From Strigamia acuminata (lineage: Eukaryota; Arthropoda; Chilopoda; Geophilomorpha; Linotaeniidae), in the NCBI GenBank assembly GCA_949358305.1, contig OX442318.1, positions 6,620,501 to 6,684,500 of the forward strand: a stretch of 64,000 nt of DNA, given 5' to 3'. Under the pieces are notes generated by a model that was not told the DNA's origin, made no database searches, and saw nothing but the letters and a program-made list of their open reading frames with translations. This document shows positions 12,860 through 25,600 of this stretch, in pieces. The position numbers and the translations under genes were made by a program. Position 1 is the stretch's first letter; each line of letters starts with the position of its first letter.

Positions 12860-13200
12860 TTTGGGTCAAATCATAACCTTTCCCCTTTGCTATCACCCGA
12901 AATCCTCACCAGCTGACCACCGACCAAACCCCCAACCACCAAAACCAAACAAAAACACCCAAACCACCTGCAAAAAACCCCCCAAAACCCTCCAAAAATC
13001 CCCAAAAAACCCCAAAAACCTCCAAAAACCTCCAAAAAATCCCCAAAACCCTCCAAAAAAATCCCTAAACTCCAAAACTCCACCCAAACCAAACAAAAAC
13101 ACCCAAACCACCTGCAAAAAAACCTAAAACCCCCCAAAACCCTCCAAAAAAATGCCAAAACTCCCCAAAACTCGCAAAAATCTCCCCAAAAATGTCAAAT
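12860..13200. repeat. A/C-only tract (CCCAAAA-like)
   Basis: The plus strand is almost free of G and T and is made of CCCCAAAA, CCTCCAAAAA and related words. The opposite strand therefore has many runs of two to four G spaced by T runs. A similar tract lies at 4070-4430. No reading frame here looks like a real protein. Confidence 0.7.
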
Positions 13201-14159
13201 CTTTCCAGCAAACATCCACCCATTTCCAGGAAACGCTTTACAACAGGCAATCAGGAAAAGACCCTAGGTTGACCCCGGGTGAACCACTCAAATGTTATAA
13301 CCCTATCTTTGACCCCTCCCATTGACTCCAGCAAACGACTTTACTTCCTCAAACCCCCAAAACCTCAAACCGAAAAACTACCTCCAAACGCAAACCACCC
13401 ATCAGTCGCGACCAATTTAACCCTTCTTTCCCACACCCCGAAACAAAACAAAATAAATGAGTTTAGACTGGAATATAAAGGCGAATAAGGCGGCTATTTA
13501 GAACCTGACCTGGATTCGAACGAGAAGAAAAGAAAGGAGCTTTTGCTTCTCTAATTCCAACTGTGGAAAGAAAGAGGAGGAGAAAATGGGAACATTGGAG
13601 CCTGGAATGCAACAAACCGACCACTAGTAGGCCTACTAGTAGGCCTATAGTGTGCAGTGTTCGTTGTTTGGGTCAAGGTTGGGCGCTTTTGCTCTCCGAC
13701 CTTTCTTTGGCTCGTTTCTTTTCTCTTTTTAAATCAGATTCGTGGAATTAAGTATTTTCCCTTTCAGTGGATGTCTCTGAGGGGAAAGTGAGTGCGAGAG
13801 GGTTGCCTGGGGAGTCGTTTAGAGTTGAAGGATGGGATGAGATGAGACAACTCCAACTCCTTCGTCATTATCAGTTGGGAGTAAACAGTGCAACAGACTG
13901 ATGGGTTTTCACGCGATTTGGGAGATACTTGTTAGGTTGTTGTTGGTGGTGTGTTGAATTAGTGGGATAGAGGGATCAATCATGGGTTTTTACACTTTTA
14001 TTGGTTGGGTTTTGGGTTTTTGGGGGTTGGGGACATTTGGGGGAGGGTTTGGGGGGGGGGGCGGGAAATATTGGGGATGATGTTTTGGGGCTTGAGAAAG
14101 TTGGTAATAAATTTGTGGGGATCGAAATAAATTGGGAGAAATAATTTTGGGGGAGAAAT

Positions 14160-14905
14160 GAATTGAAATTTGAAGTTTTGGGGCCCAAGGAAAGTCGTAA
14201 TGAATTTGTGGGGCTTGAAAAAATTGAAAAACAAATTTAGGGCCCATAAAAAAATTGAAAATAAACTTTTGGGGCCCATAAAAAAATTAAAAAGGAACTT
14301 TTGGGGCCCAAACATTTTTGAAAATATACTTCTGGGGCCCGCAATAAATTTATGGGGCTTGAAAAAATTGAAAACAAAAACTTAGGGCCCATTAAAATAT
14401 TGAAAATGAACTTTTGGGGCCCAAAAATTTTTGAAAATAGACTTCTGGGGCCCGCAATAAATTTATGGGGCCCTAGGATAATCGTAATAAATTTATGGAG
14501 CCCTAGGATAATCGTAATAAATTTGTGGGGCCCTAGGATAATCGTAATAAATTTGTGGGGCCCTAGGATAATCGTAATAAATTTATGGGGCCTGAAAAAA
14601 TTGAAAAAAAAATTTTTAGACCCTTAAAAAAATAAAAATGAACTTTTGGGGCCCAAAAAAATCTTAAAAATAAACTTGTGGGGCCCTAGACTGATCATAA
14701 TAAATTTGTGGGGCCTAAAAAAATGTTTAAAAAATTTTTTAGAGCCCTTAAAAAAATTAAAAATAAACTTTTGGGGCCCAAAAAAATCTTGAAAATAAAC
14801 TTCTGGGGCCGGCAATAAATTTATGGGGCCCGAAATAAACTTCTGGGGCCCGCAATAAATTTATGGGGCCCGAAATAAACTTTTGAGGACAAAAAAAAAA
14901 TTTTG
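14160..14905. repeat. GGGGCCC-containing tandem array
   Basis: About twenty irregular units of 36-46 bp each carry a GGGGCCC core followed by A-rich spacer. Three sub-types can be told apart: ones with CCTAGGATAATCGTAATAAA, ones with CCCGCAATAAATTTATG and ones with CCCAAAAATTTTTGAAAATA. The GGGCCC palindrome is conserved while the spacers drift. Confidence 0.85.
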
Positions 14906-15295
14906 TTATTGGGGCCCTAAATAATTATGAAATGTCGCACATATCATTTTAATTGCTTTTAATGATATTTTGTCGGTGTGTCAGGTCACATGGGAAAATG
15001 TGAAGAATAAGAACGGGACAGTGAGTCCTTTGAGCCCTAAATAACATGTTTACGTGCGTCTGTTTAGCGGACAGGTGGGGTGTCCAAAACGAGGGGTCAA
15101 AGTTCGGAGAATTGGGTCTCAACCCCCTGTGGTGGAGGAGTGGCGGTGCAACTAAACACCCAATCCTTTCAACACTTAAAGATTGGGTGCAACCGGCAAG
15201 TAGGTCACACATAAATGTCTATTGGGAATTTGGGGACTCGATTCGATTCTCACCGATGGCTGTTGTCACATTTTTCGAGTTCGAGTCGTGCGGTG

Positions 15296-15345
15296 CTGCA
15301 CTGCAATGCACTGCAATGCATTGCAATGCATTGCGCGCCACTGCG
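15296..15345. repeat. Short CTGCAATGCA decamer repeat
   Basis: Four to five copies of a ten-base unit (CTGCAATGCA, then TTGCAATGCA) are followed by a more degenerate continuation. No gene overlaps it. Confidence 0.75.
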
Positions 15346-15544
15346 ATACACTCGCAAGCAGAGAATAAATAAATAAAGGGTGAAAGTGATTGGGATTTAT
15401 CGGTGGATAAATTGGATTTAATGGTTGGGGGGTTTGGGATATTTTTTGGAATGGTTAATGAGATTTTTGGTGGGGTTATGGTCAAAATTGTTTGGATGAA
15501 AAATTAGTTTTTTTTCTTTTGGGTGGATTTGTGGTAGGAAATAG

Positions 15545-16160
15545 GAGATAATTGGGAATTTTTGGCAAAATTTGTGAAATTTAAAATGATATTTTTGCGT
15601 CATTTTTGTCACAAATTTGTGTAATAAATAATGACATTTTTGCCATAATTTTGAGTAAATTTGTGAAATTTAGTGACATTTTTGGCATAATTTTGAGTAA
15701 GTTTGTGAAATTTAGTGACATTTTTGGCATAATTTTGCCAAAATTTGTAAAATTTAAAGTAACATTTTGGTCAAAATTTGTAAAATTTAAAGTAACATTT
15801 TTGCCAAAATTTGTAAAATTTAAAGTATCATTTTTGCCAAAATTTGTAAAATTTAAAGTAACATTTTTGTCATAATTTTGCCAAAATTTGTAAAATTTAA
15901 AGTAACATTTCTGTCATAAGTTTGCCAAAATTTGTAAAATTTAAAGTAACATTTTTGCCATAATTTTGCCAAAATTTGTGAAATTTAAATGACATTTTTT
16001 ACATAAATTTAAAAAAAAAATTGCGTAATAACAAATGACATTTTTGCTTAAATTTGTGTACACAAAAATTAAATTTTGCCCAAATTTGTAAAATTAAAAA
16101 TGACATAATTGCCCAAATTTATCAGATTAAAAATGACATTATTGCCAAAATTTATTACAA
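15545..16160. repeat. ~33-bp minisatellite
   Basis: Units contain TTTTTGCCAAAATTTGTAAA and ATTTAAAGTAACA, with some units extended by TCATAATTTTG. Copies become more diverged towards the right. Confidence 0.85.
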
Positions 16161-16896
16161 TCGTTTAAATTCATTAAAATCTCCGTCCATATATTATAAT
16201 TTTTTTACCAAAACAATCGTAGCGCAATGATTAATTATTAACCATGAGCAAGAGCAACTCAGTTCACGTCTCAACAAGTCAATGACCTCAAATTCAATTT
16301 CCATAACAACAGTCTAAGCCTAACTGTGAAGCGTCGTATTAATCTTAAGGAGTAAGACAGACTGCAAATTAATCAAACACGCGACCTGAATGAGATTTTA
16401 ACGACCCAAAAGTTAAAAAAAAAACAATTTTTCTCTTCTTCCCCCATTAGTTTGACCTTATAAACACATGGGGTCGACCATTCATCAAAAAACATCAATT
16501 TTGACGGCCATTTTCCACCGCAGCGCCATCTCTGGACAAACGCATCCAACACAGTCAAAATAAAATAATGTCGTTTTGTTTGTGTTTTTAACAAAATAAT
16601 TATTTATTTGACAATTTCCATTTGAAATATACATCACACTCTACAACTTAAATGTCCGAACACAAAAAATTAAAAAATAAAACTTCAAATAATTTAAATG
16701 AAAACATTTAAGTTGCGATGAAAAATCACAATCAAACATCTCTTAATATATAGAAATATATACACATTGGCTATAGAACTCCTCGATTGATCGTAATTCA
16801 CAAAAAAAATATTTTACAAATATTCGTTTTAAGAAAAAATAAAATAAAACGGAAAAAAAAAGAGAAAAAAAAAGAACTACAAACTGCAAACTGGAA

Positions 16897-19800
16897 TCAC
16901 TCGCATAAATCGTCATCTGAAAAGAGAAAAAAAAATCAAAATTTTTGTATTAAACTTGTTTTATAAACATATAATAATTAATTGTAGCTAAAACACTGAC
17001 TGCACGAACCAGGGTGACTTCCTGTAGACCAGACATGTTGAATAAATTCAAAAATCATTCAAAAAATTGAAAAATCATTCAATAAATTCAAAAATCATTC
17101 AAAAACTTCAAAAATTATTCAAAAACTTCAAAAATCATTCAAAAATCATTCAAAAACTTCAAAAATCATTCAAAAATCATTCAAAAACTTCAAAAATCAT
17201 TCAAAAATCATTCAAAAACTTCAAAAATTTCAAAAATTATTCAAAAATCATTCAAAAATCATTCAAAAACTTCAAAAATCATTCAAAAATCATTCAAAAA
17301 CTTCAAAAATCATTCAAAAATCATTCAAAAACTTCAAAAATCATTCAAAAATCATTCAAAAACTTCAAAAACTTTAAAAATTATTCAAAAACTTCAAAAA
17401 TCATTCAAAAATCACTCAAAAAATTCAAAAATCATCCAAAAACTTCAAAAATCATTCAAAAATCATTCAAAAACTTCAAAAAACATTAAAAAACTTCAAA
17501 AATCATTCAAAAAATTGAAAAGTTATTCAAAAAACATCCAAAAAGTTCAAAAACATCAAAAAACTGTCGTTCAAAACTCATCTAAAAAATTAAAATAATT
17601 TAAAAAATTAAAATTCCATTCAAAAAAATTCAAAGCACCTTCGAAAGACATTTAACAAACCATCGAAAATATTTTTTGAATTTCCTTGAATTTATTCGTC
17701 CAAATATCTAATTTGTGTCCGGTCTACAGTCGACGAAATTTTGAAATTGCCGAAAAGTTTTGTCATTTTCTAGAGATTAATTTGTTTTGAGTTGGGATTG
17801 AATGACTATCAGCAGGATCTATCTATACCAGGGGTGACTAGTAGACACGTGCCATTGCCACCCGCTGAATTTCTTCGCATTAGCTTTTGACGCTTTTCGG
17901 CAATTCGCTTACTGCGGCGTAGGCCGAGGGCCTCAGCTCGGCGGGACTCTTCGTCTTCGTCTTCCGAATCCATCAGTTGACCCTCGCTGTAATACCACTG
18001 GCCGATCTGTCCATCCCACTAAACGAAGCAAAAAAATAATTAAATTGACTATCTAACGACACAATAAATTAAAAACAAATATTCACCGAAGTGCTAACGA
18101 TCTCGTGTTTATACGGGTGCCACGAAACATCTCGAACACATCCTCGATGACCAGTAAGAGTAGATTCAATTTTTCCAGTGAGTAAATCGTAAACTAAAAA
18201 TTAAATAAAAGCATAAAAATCAACAAAAATGAATAAAAATCAACAAAAATGAATAAAAATCATCAAAAAGGAATAAAAATCAACAAATTATCAACAAATA
18301 TCGACAAATTATCAACAAAAAGCAACGAAAACCAATAAAAACTAACAAAAATCGACAAATTATCAACAAAAACCGACAAAATCAACAAAAATCGACAAAT
18401 TATCAACAAATATCAAATCCCGACTAAATATTTGCAAATTTACTTATGACTTTCCCATTGGCGCATCCCGTGTATATATATCGCTGACCGGTTGTGAATT
18501 CTGGTGAAAAATGGCAGCGGATGAGCGTCTGCAAGACACTGTGACCGCAATATGTCATCAACGACGTATCCCCTGCCAATTTCTTTTTGTTTTGGAACAC
18601 TAAAAAAACCAACAAAATCAAATTTCAAACAAATCAAACAAAAAAAAACAAACCCAACCACTAAAAACAATTTCAAAATACATTTTTTGGGCACCGATTG
18701 CCATCGATAATCCCACTGCTGGGAAGTGACGCTGCGCCGCGTGCTTTCTTGACCATCCGACGGCGAAAACACTCTCATATCCCACAATTTAATCGTCTGA
18801 TCCTTGCAATTAGTGATGAGATGTCGGCCATCGTTTTTCGAATCGACGAACGTGATTCCGTCGCGATGTCCGGCGAGGATCCCGACCGGTTTCGCGTCGC
18901 TTTCGCTCATCATTCGCCGATCCCACACCTAAATATTTAATAATTTCTATTATTTAATTAATTTATTAATTTATTTTGATGAAAACAGTAAAATACCTTG
19001 CAGAGACCGTCGTCGCCGCCGCTGAAAAGGATCTGCGACGTGTTGTCGGCGAAAGCGACACTGTTGACATCGTCTTCGTGAGACTCAATCTATAGAAAGA
19101 CGTCAATTCCGCGCCTTTAAAGCCTTTTTACCCAACTTACACGTAAAGTTCTTAATTTTCGTTCCGTGTCATATACATATAAACATCCATCGTTTGCACT
19201 TTGAAAAAAGAAATTATAGATATAAAATTTAATTATTTTAGTCTATTTTTCGGGATTTGGTTGCAATCATTGGAATTTGTGCGCATTTATAAAGAGTTTA
19301 TAACTAATACGGAGTATATAAAGAATTTGCACGATTTATAATGGATTCATTAGAATTTAACGTATTTCTGCAGTTAGGAGCTGAATATGAATTGTAACCG
19401 CCGGTATATGAATTTGTAATGGATTTGTTAGATTTATTATGGATTTGTTAGAATTATTAATGTTTAGTTAGGATTATTAAGGTTATGTTAGGATTTAAAT
19501 GGATCTATGGGATTTATAATGTATTTGTTAGATTTATATAAGATTTGTGGGATTTAAGATGTAGAAAAATTATTATTTTGTATAGATTGATGTGGATTTG
19601 TATAGATTGATGTGGATTTGTATAGAATTGTATAGATTTATGTGGATTTGTATAGAATTGTATAGATTTATGTGGATTTGTATAGATTTATGAGGATTTG
19701 TATAGAATTGTATAGATTGATGTGGATTTGTATAGATTGATGTGGATTTGTATAGATTGATGTGGATTTGTATAGATTGATGTGGATTTGCATAGATTTA

Positions 19801-21752
19801 TGTGGATTTGTATAGAATTGTATAGATTTATGTGGATTTGTATAGATTTATGAGGATTTGTATAGAATTGTATAGATTTATGTGGATTTGTATAGATTGA
19901 TGTGGATTTGTATAGATTGATGTGGATTTGCATAGATTTATGTGGATTTGTATAGAATTGTATAGATTTATGTGGATTTGTATAGATTGATGTGGATTTG
20001 CATAGATTTATGTGGATTTGTATAGAATTGTATAGATTTATGTGGATTTGCATAGATTTATGCGGATTTGTATAGATTTATGTGGATTTATATAGATTTG
20101 TGTGGATTTAGGTGAATTTCTGTAGTATTTAGAAGGAAACCAGGACCCCGAAAGCAAAACTTGGTGCCGACCGTGCGGATTATTTAAGTTATCGTTTAAA
20201 TTTACCCGCCGAGAATTTCTGTACCGTCCTGAGAAAACATTACGGAAAATATACTAAAACGGCGGTCATCGGGACACAGAGGAAGTGCTTCGTGCACCTC
20301 GTGATTCCCGTAGATGTTGCATAGATGAACTGGAAATAAATTCAACAAAAAAAAAATAATTTACAAAAAAAAAATTATTTATTATTAAAAATTTTGGTTT
20401 TCTCAAAGAACTTACTACACTCAGACCAGCTTGAGTAAATAAGATGATTGCCACTAGGACTAAAAGCGGTATCTAAAATACTCCATCCAACATCCCGTGC
20501 TTGAATGGTCTTAAATAATTTAAAGTCGCCATTTTTCGTGCTGTATATTCGTATATTGCGGTCTAAAATTAAAAAATATATATATTTGATAAACATTTCA
20601 GTGTAAAATACCTTGACAAGCGGTAAGGAAAATATTCCCATCTCGGGAATACGTGCCGCAGAAAGCTTTTTGTTTATATTTGGAGACGATTTGTTGTTTG
20701 TTTGGTAAAAAACTGAATTTTTAAGAAAAAAATATAAAATAAATAAATAAATAAATAAATAAAATTATTTGTGTGTTTCACCTCGATGAAACTGTGGAAC
20801 AATCTCCCCTGGTGAAATTATTACTACCAAACATTCCTATCTCACGCTACAAAAAGAAAAATAAATTATTGCAAAGTTTAATTCATTCTTTTAAATTCAC
20901 TCTAAAAATAAAAGGTGTAAAACATTGAATAAAAATGCACATCTGTTTGAAAATAATCTTCATCTAAACTCCTTTATCTGCATCTAATTGAAAATAAACG
21001 TAACCTAAACGCTTTTTCGCATCTAAAACGTAAAGAACAACCGATTAAATGTGTTTTTCAACCAAAAATCATCATTTAAATGCAAACAAACCATCATTTA
21101 AATGCGTTTTTGACATTTAAACACTTTAAACGCTTGTTTTGGGGCATTTGCAATGTAAATAAACAACTTAAACGCTCCAAAAACGACGCACACTCAATAA
21201 CAAATCATTTCCACCTTTCCTTTTTTAGTGGTTACTTTTTTCACACAATTCTTTTACTTTAGCTATCATCTGAATTAATTTGTCAGGCCGCCTACACGAT
21301 AAACAATGATTCCGTCCGGTAGACTGCAAAGTACTCGTCTTAAGCTCACTTTTCTACAAAAAAAAATTTAAAAAAAAATAAAAAACAAATAGATAAGACC
21401 GAAAAACACAATTTTCGTCGTTACATCAATGGCGCTCGTGTCAGGATTAGGATCAGCTGGCGGATTGCTCCGGAGAGCACAAAAATCCTCGTCAGAATCA
21501 TCTCTGCCGAATCGGTTGCCTTCCGAAGTGATGATTCGCACCTGCCCGCTGAAAAACATCAAAATGGCGTTGAATAATAAAGATTTATCGCGTATTTTAA
21601 TTTCAAAGTCCAAACCTGCGTATTAAATATTGCAAAATCGTGGCTATATCGGGGTCGGGTTCACTTGTATCCGAATCTTGGTCTCGGTCACGAGAATCAC
21701 TGTCTTCTCTATCGTCCATTGTTTCTCTTCGGCTTGAATTCGCGGATCCCAT
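16897..21752 (-). CDS. DCAF11: DCAF11 (WDR23), CUL4-DDB1 substrate receptor
   Basis: WD40-repeat protein that recruits substrates to the CRL4 ubiquitin ligase. Fourteen exons: 21752-21616, 21548-21425, 21353-21258, 20846-20782, 20712-20612, 20562-20416, 20329-20206, 19198-19141, 19089-18997, 18928-18682, 18599-18444, 18193-18087, 18018-17829 and 16916-16897, giving 554 residues, close to the human length. The protein has an acidic N-terminus (EDSDSRDRDQDSDTSEP), then QARDVGWSILDTAFSP, ESHEDDVNSVAFAD, KPVGILAGHRDGITF and KDQTIKLWDMR. Two WDxR motifs (WDRR, WDMR) fit DDB1 binding. The 3' end is uncertain: either the last donor at 17828 joins the small exon ending in DDDLCE, or translation reads on to TGA at 17809-17811; both give 554 residues. 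A minisatellite lies between them. The start ATG precedes GSANSSRR; an in-frame ATG further upstream also exists. Confidence 0.92.
17040..17560. repeat. Minisatellite of AAAAATCATTCAAAAACTTC units
   Basis: Units of 12, 20 and 32 bp combine AAAAATCATTC with AAAAACTTC. It falls in the probable last intron (or the 3' region) of DCAF11. A continuous plus-strand frame through it is low complexity and rejected as a gene. Confidence 0.85.
18220..18420. repeat. Degenerate repeat in a DCAF11 intron
   Basis: Short units of the type AATCAACAAAAATGAATAAA and CGACAAATTATCAACAAA fill the intron between the exons at 18193-18087 and 18599-18444. Confidence 0.7.
19570..20115. repeat. 20-bp minisatellite (TGTGGATTTGTATAGATTGA)
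   Basis: About 26 units of 20-21 bp alternate ATAGATTGATGTGGATTTGT, ATAGATTTATGTGGATTTGT and a variant with ATAGAATTG, in a nested higher-order pattern. It lies in the DCAF11 intron between the exons at 20329-20206 and 19198-19141. The minus-strand frame of 121 codons is a by-product. Confidence 0.9.
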
Positions 21753-21831
21753 GCAATAGCTGTGGTTGTGCCGTTGGGTTAGCTTGAGATCCCTAACCAA
21801 ATCACGATTACACAAATATACTCAAGTCTGT

Positions 21832-21847
21832 CTTGGCGCCATCTTGG
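21832..21847 (-). promoter_or_regulatory. DCAF11: YY1/Pho-like motif at the DCAF11 promoter
   Basis: On the minus strand the site reads CCAAGATGGCGCCAAG, a close match to the YY1 consensus. It lies 80-95 bp upstream of the DCAF11 start codon, a position typical of YY1-type sites in compact promoters of broadly expressed genes. Inference from motif and position only. Confidence 0.4.
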
Positions 21848-22635
21848 TTTCGGTCGGTGTGTAGGAGACTTGGTTTCCGGCGACTAGACGGAGAATGGTA
21901 CCGACGGGGCAGTAAAAATAAACATATGGTAAAAGGGAATAAAAATTACCTAGATTTATTGCAATATCCGTGTCTCCTTTTACAACAGCAAAGTTCCCTT
22001 CGTGTTGAAAAAATGGAAACATTTCAAACCTAAATATAAAAAATAATAATACTCATTGAGCAGAGGATGCTAATTGAACGCGGTTTCCTTTACAATGCGG
22101 GTCTAAATTGACCAAATCGACTGAATTCAATGTCTAAATTAGCCAAAACAATGTCTAAATTCATCAAGAACACCGAAATAAATGTTTAAATTCATCAAGA
22201 ACACCAAAATAAATGTTTAAATTGACCAAACTAATTGAATTCAATACCTAAAATGCGGGGGAAATCTGAGTTTGTGTTAAGAGCATTTCCAGTAATAAAT
22301 ACAAAATAGGCGTATATTTTTTAAAATAAATTTATTCAAAAAAAAATTTATAAACCCCCGCAAATCACAGTTGTGGTGGAGAAACAGCTCCAAACCCTAC
22401 AAAATGTTCCTTAGATGAAAATGATTGACGTCATCCTTCAGTGACGTATAAAACAAAATGGCGTCCGCCGCCATTAAAGAAAAAACCATTTTATTAACCA
22501 AAACATGTCAAAAGATTCGTTTCAAATTCACTTTATATTTCCGACGAATTTCAATTTTCAACATTGGAAACATTAACAATATCATTCAACAAAATTAACC
22601 AAAATTAAACAAATTTAAATCTTAACCAAACTCCG
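21848..22635. other. Spacer between DCAF11 and the RBR gene
   Basis: This is the promoter side of DCAF11 and the 3' side of the RBR ligase. A minus-strand AATAAA at 22490-22495 lies about 140 bp past the RBR stop codon and is a likely poly(A) signal. A weak repeat of AAATGTTTAAATTCATCAAG words is seen at about 22140-22230. No gene is seen. Confidence 0.55.
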
Positions 22636-25600
22636 CTAGTCAACCTCAACCGCGAGTGCACTCATGCACGCTGCGCAATTGGCCACCCCGGGATCGTTAA
22701 TCAACGTACAACAATGGCACTCGACCCCCTCGAAAGTCAGTTCGTAATCGTCCAAACTAACTCTCCTCGTGCGGCAACAAACGATGCACACTTTCCCGGG
22801 CTCACCATTCACGTAAGTGCAATGTCTGCAAACCCACATATTCTCCGCCACCAGGGGCGCTGCCGCAGCAGCTCCCTCACACTCATCCGACTCGACGTCA
22901 TCCTTAGCATCCAAATTCCTACAACCGTTGCAAATCTTCGTCCCTTTCGAGTTGATAAAGCAGCATCTAGAGCAAGCCCAAACCGCACAATTGGCCTTTG
23001 CGTCCGGTTCTTCGTCGGTGTCGGTGTCGTTGTCGTCTTCTATGAAGAAATCGTCCTCTCGGTAGTCGTTGGAGAATTTGTTTCGAAGGTTTCCGCCGGT
23101 TGTTTTGCGTTTATCTCCGAAAAATGGCGCGTATGCTTCGGAGATTGTTGATGAGTTGCTGAGACTACCGGTTAGTTTGAGGCGTTTGACTGATTCCTGG
23201 AGTGTTGCTAAGTAGTCGGTGTTCATCGCGGGTAGAGGGATGCGGGCTTTGGTTAAAACTTGTTCGAGTTCTTCGGCTGTGTACATGAGGATGGGGTCGA
23301 CTTGATTTTTTAAGACTAACCAACCCAGATATTGGATGTAATGTTTTCTGTGGATCAATACGAAAAGTGTTTGATTAACGTTTAGAATTTGACTTTTTAG
23401 GTAAAAAATATATTTTTTAGACACTAAAATAGACCTTTTTCATATAAAACTACTCAGGAAACCACAAAAATGCATTTTTAGGCTGCAATATGCATTTTTT
23501 CATGCAAAAGATGGTTTTTTAGTCGGAATCAATGGATTTTTAGGCAAAATCAATAGATTTTTAGGCAAAATCAATAGATTTTAAAGCAAAATCAATGGAT
23601 TTTAAAGCAAATTCAATGGATTTTAAGACAAATTCAATGAATTTTTAGCAGAATCATGCATTTTTAGATTGCAATATGCATTTTTTCATGCAAAAGATAG
23701 ATTTTTAGTCAGAATCAATGGATTTTTAGGCAAAATCAATGGATTTTAAGACAAATTCAATGGATTTTAAGACAAATTCAATGAATTTTTAGCAGAATCA
23801 TGCATTTTTAGGCTGCAATATGCATTTTTTCATGCAAAAGATAGATTTTTAGTCAGAATCAATGGATTTTTAGGCAAAATCAATGGATTTTAAGACAAAT
23901 TCAATGGATTTTAAGACAAATTCAATGAATTTTTAGCAGAATCATGCATTTTTAGGCTGCAATATGCATTTTTTCATGCAAAAGATGAATTTTTAGTCGG
24001 AATTAATGGATTTTTAGGCAAAATTAATGGATTTTAAAGCAAAATCAATGGATTTTAAAGCAAAATCAATGGATTTTAAAGCAAAATCAATGGATTTTAA
24101 GACAAATTCAATAAATTTTTAGCAGAATCAATGGATTTAGAGGCAGAATCAATGGCTTTTTAGACCATCAATAAATTTTTAAGCCAAATTTGGTGTTTTT
24201 AGACTTCAAAAATTCAAGAGTGCTATTTTCCAGTCACTAAATAGGGTTAAGTGTCTTTGTAAATGCAGAGTTTTGAAATTAACCTGCATAAACCAGCGGA
24301 ATTTCGTTCAATATCGTCGCCGCATTCTTCATCCACAAGTTTCTCGTCTTCCTTCTCTTTTTGCTCAACAAGCGGACACACTCTTCCCGAGTGTAACGGA
24401 TTGGTTTCGTAAGGAATCTGTTTTGCCTAAAACAACAATAAAAGTATTATTTTAAATAAATAAACCAGCAACTAATATGTTTACGGCAAGAAGACGTTGA
24501 AGTCGTTCCGGCGTCCAATCTCGAAGGTAAAAAAAACAATTTCTCGGATGATGTGCGTGGAACCCCAACTCGACGTGAATCGCTTGTGGACAATCCTAAA
24601 AAAACACAATAAAAACTTATAAATAAATAAAATTAACAATATAAAATAAAAAAAAAATCATTCAAAAACTCACCCCTTTATTATAAAAAGGCTCCAAACA
24701 ACCCTCGCAAAACTTATATTTACACATCGTGCACGTAAAATGAAGACAACCACCCGATGATTTAACAAACTTCGTGCGACAGGACGGACATTCTATTTCC
24801 AACAAAATTGTGTAAATAATTTGTAATAACGCTTCAATTATGTCAAAATTATATAATAATAAATTCATTTACATAATAATTGATCTAAATTTGACGAAAA
24901 ATGTCATAATATTGTAAACTATTCCTAGCTGACTCCAAATAAACAAAATGGCGGACCCGCTGGTCCGCGACGCACACACTAGCTTGTTAAATTCAAAGTG
25001 ACTTTATTAACAAAACAAACTGATTAAATATGAGACTGGTCAGCCCTGATTGGCTGACCACAAGGAACAGCCCCCAATTGGCTGTCTACCCCCAAAACGT
25101 CTATCGGACATATTCGCGTATGTCCGCCCGCCCCCTGGCGATCGTTATCGCCCGTCGAAACCCGAAAAACTCCACACTCGGTCATCCGACTAAACGTCGG
25201 CGTCCTCGCCGACGCCTTGTCCTCTGCTCCCGACATTGCGTCGTCTTTGAACCTCCATTTCCTCATCCGATCACTTGATTTGAGTCTCGTACGCCGATTT
25301 CGATTTGTCTTGTTTCCAACTCTTTGCCTGCGCTTTTTCTCACCGCTCGTTTTATTCTCGTGGCTCGTTTTCCGATCCTCTACGCCTCTCGTGGGTCGAA
25401 TCAACGCCACCTCCTTCTCTTCCGCTCGCGTCCCCGTTGCACCGCCGCTCGTTATTCTAATTTTCCGTCGTTTTCCGTTCCTTCGTCGTTGGTTTTCCAT
25501 CCCTCCATCGCCGTTTGATCCCGCCATTCCTAGGCCTACGTTAATTTCATCCGGACTCGTCTCACTCGCTTCAGATCTCAAGTCGATTCCATCTAAATTC

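Larger units (their letters stand above)
9407..16896. other. 7.5 kb intergenic block, no gene seen
   Basis: No exon with recognisable protein content was found on either strand. The block is a chain of minisatellites (10225-10482, 11420-12150, 14160-14905, 15545-16160) separated by A/C-rich tracts and less repetitive DNA. Less repetitive portions at about 9860-9960, 10800-11280, 13480-13960 and 15000-15380 have more balanced composition and could hold promoters or untranslated exons. Minus-strand AATAAA-like sites near 16600 suit the 3' end of the DCAF11 gene. Confidence 0.6.

Noticed and set aside
17067-17489. Plus-strand frame of 140 codons rich in K, N, F and S
   Set aside because: Product of a tandem repeat near the 3' end of DCAF11; no protein-like complexity.
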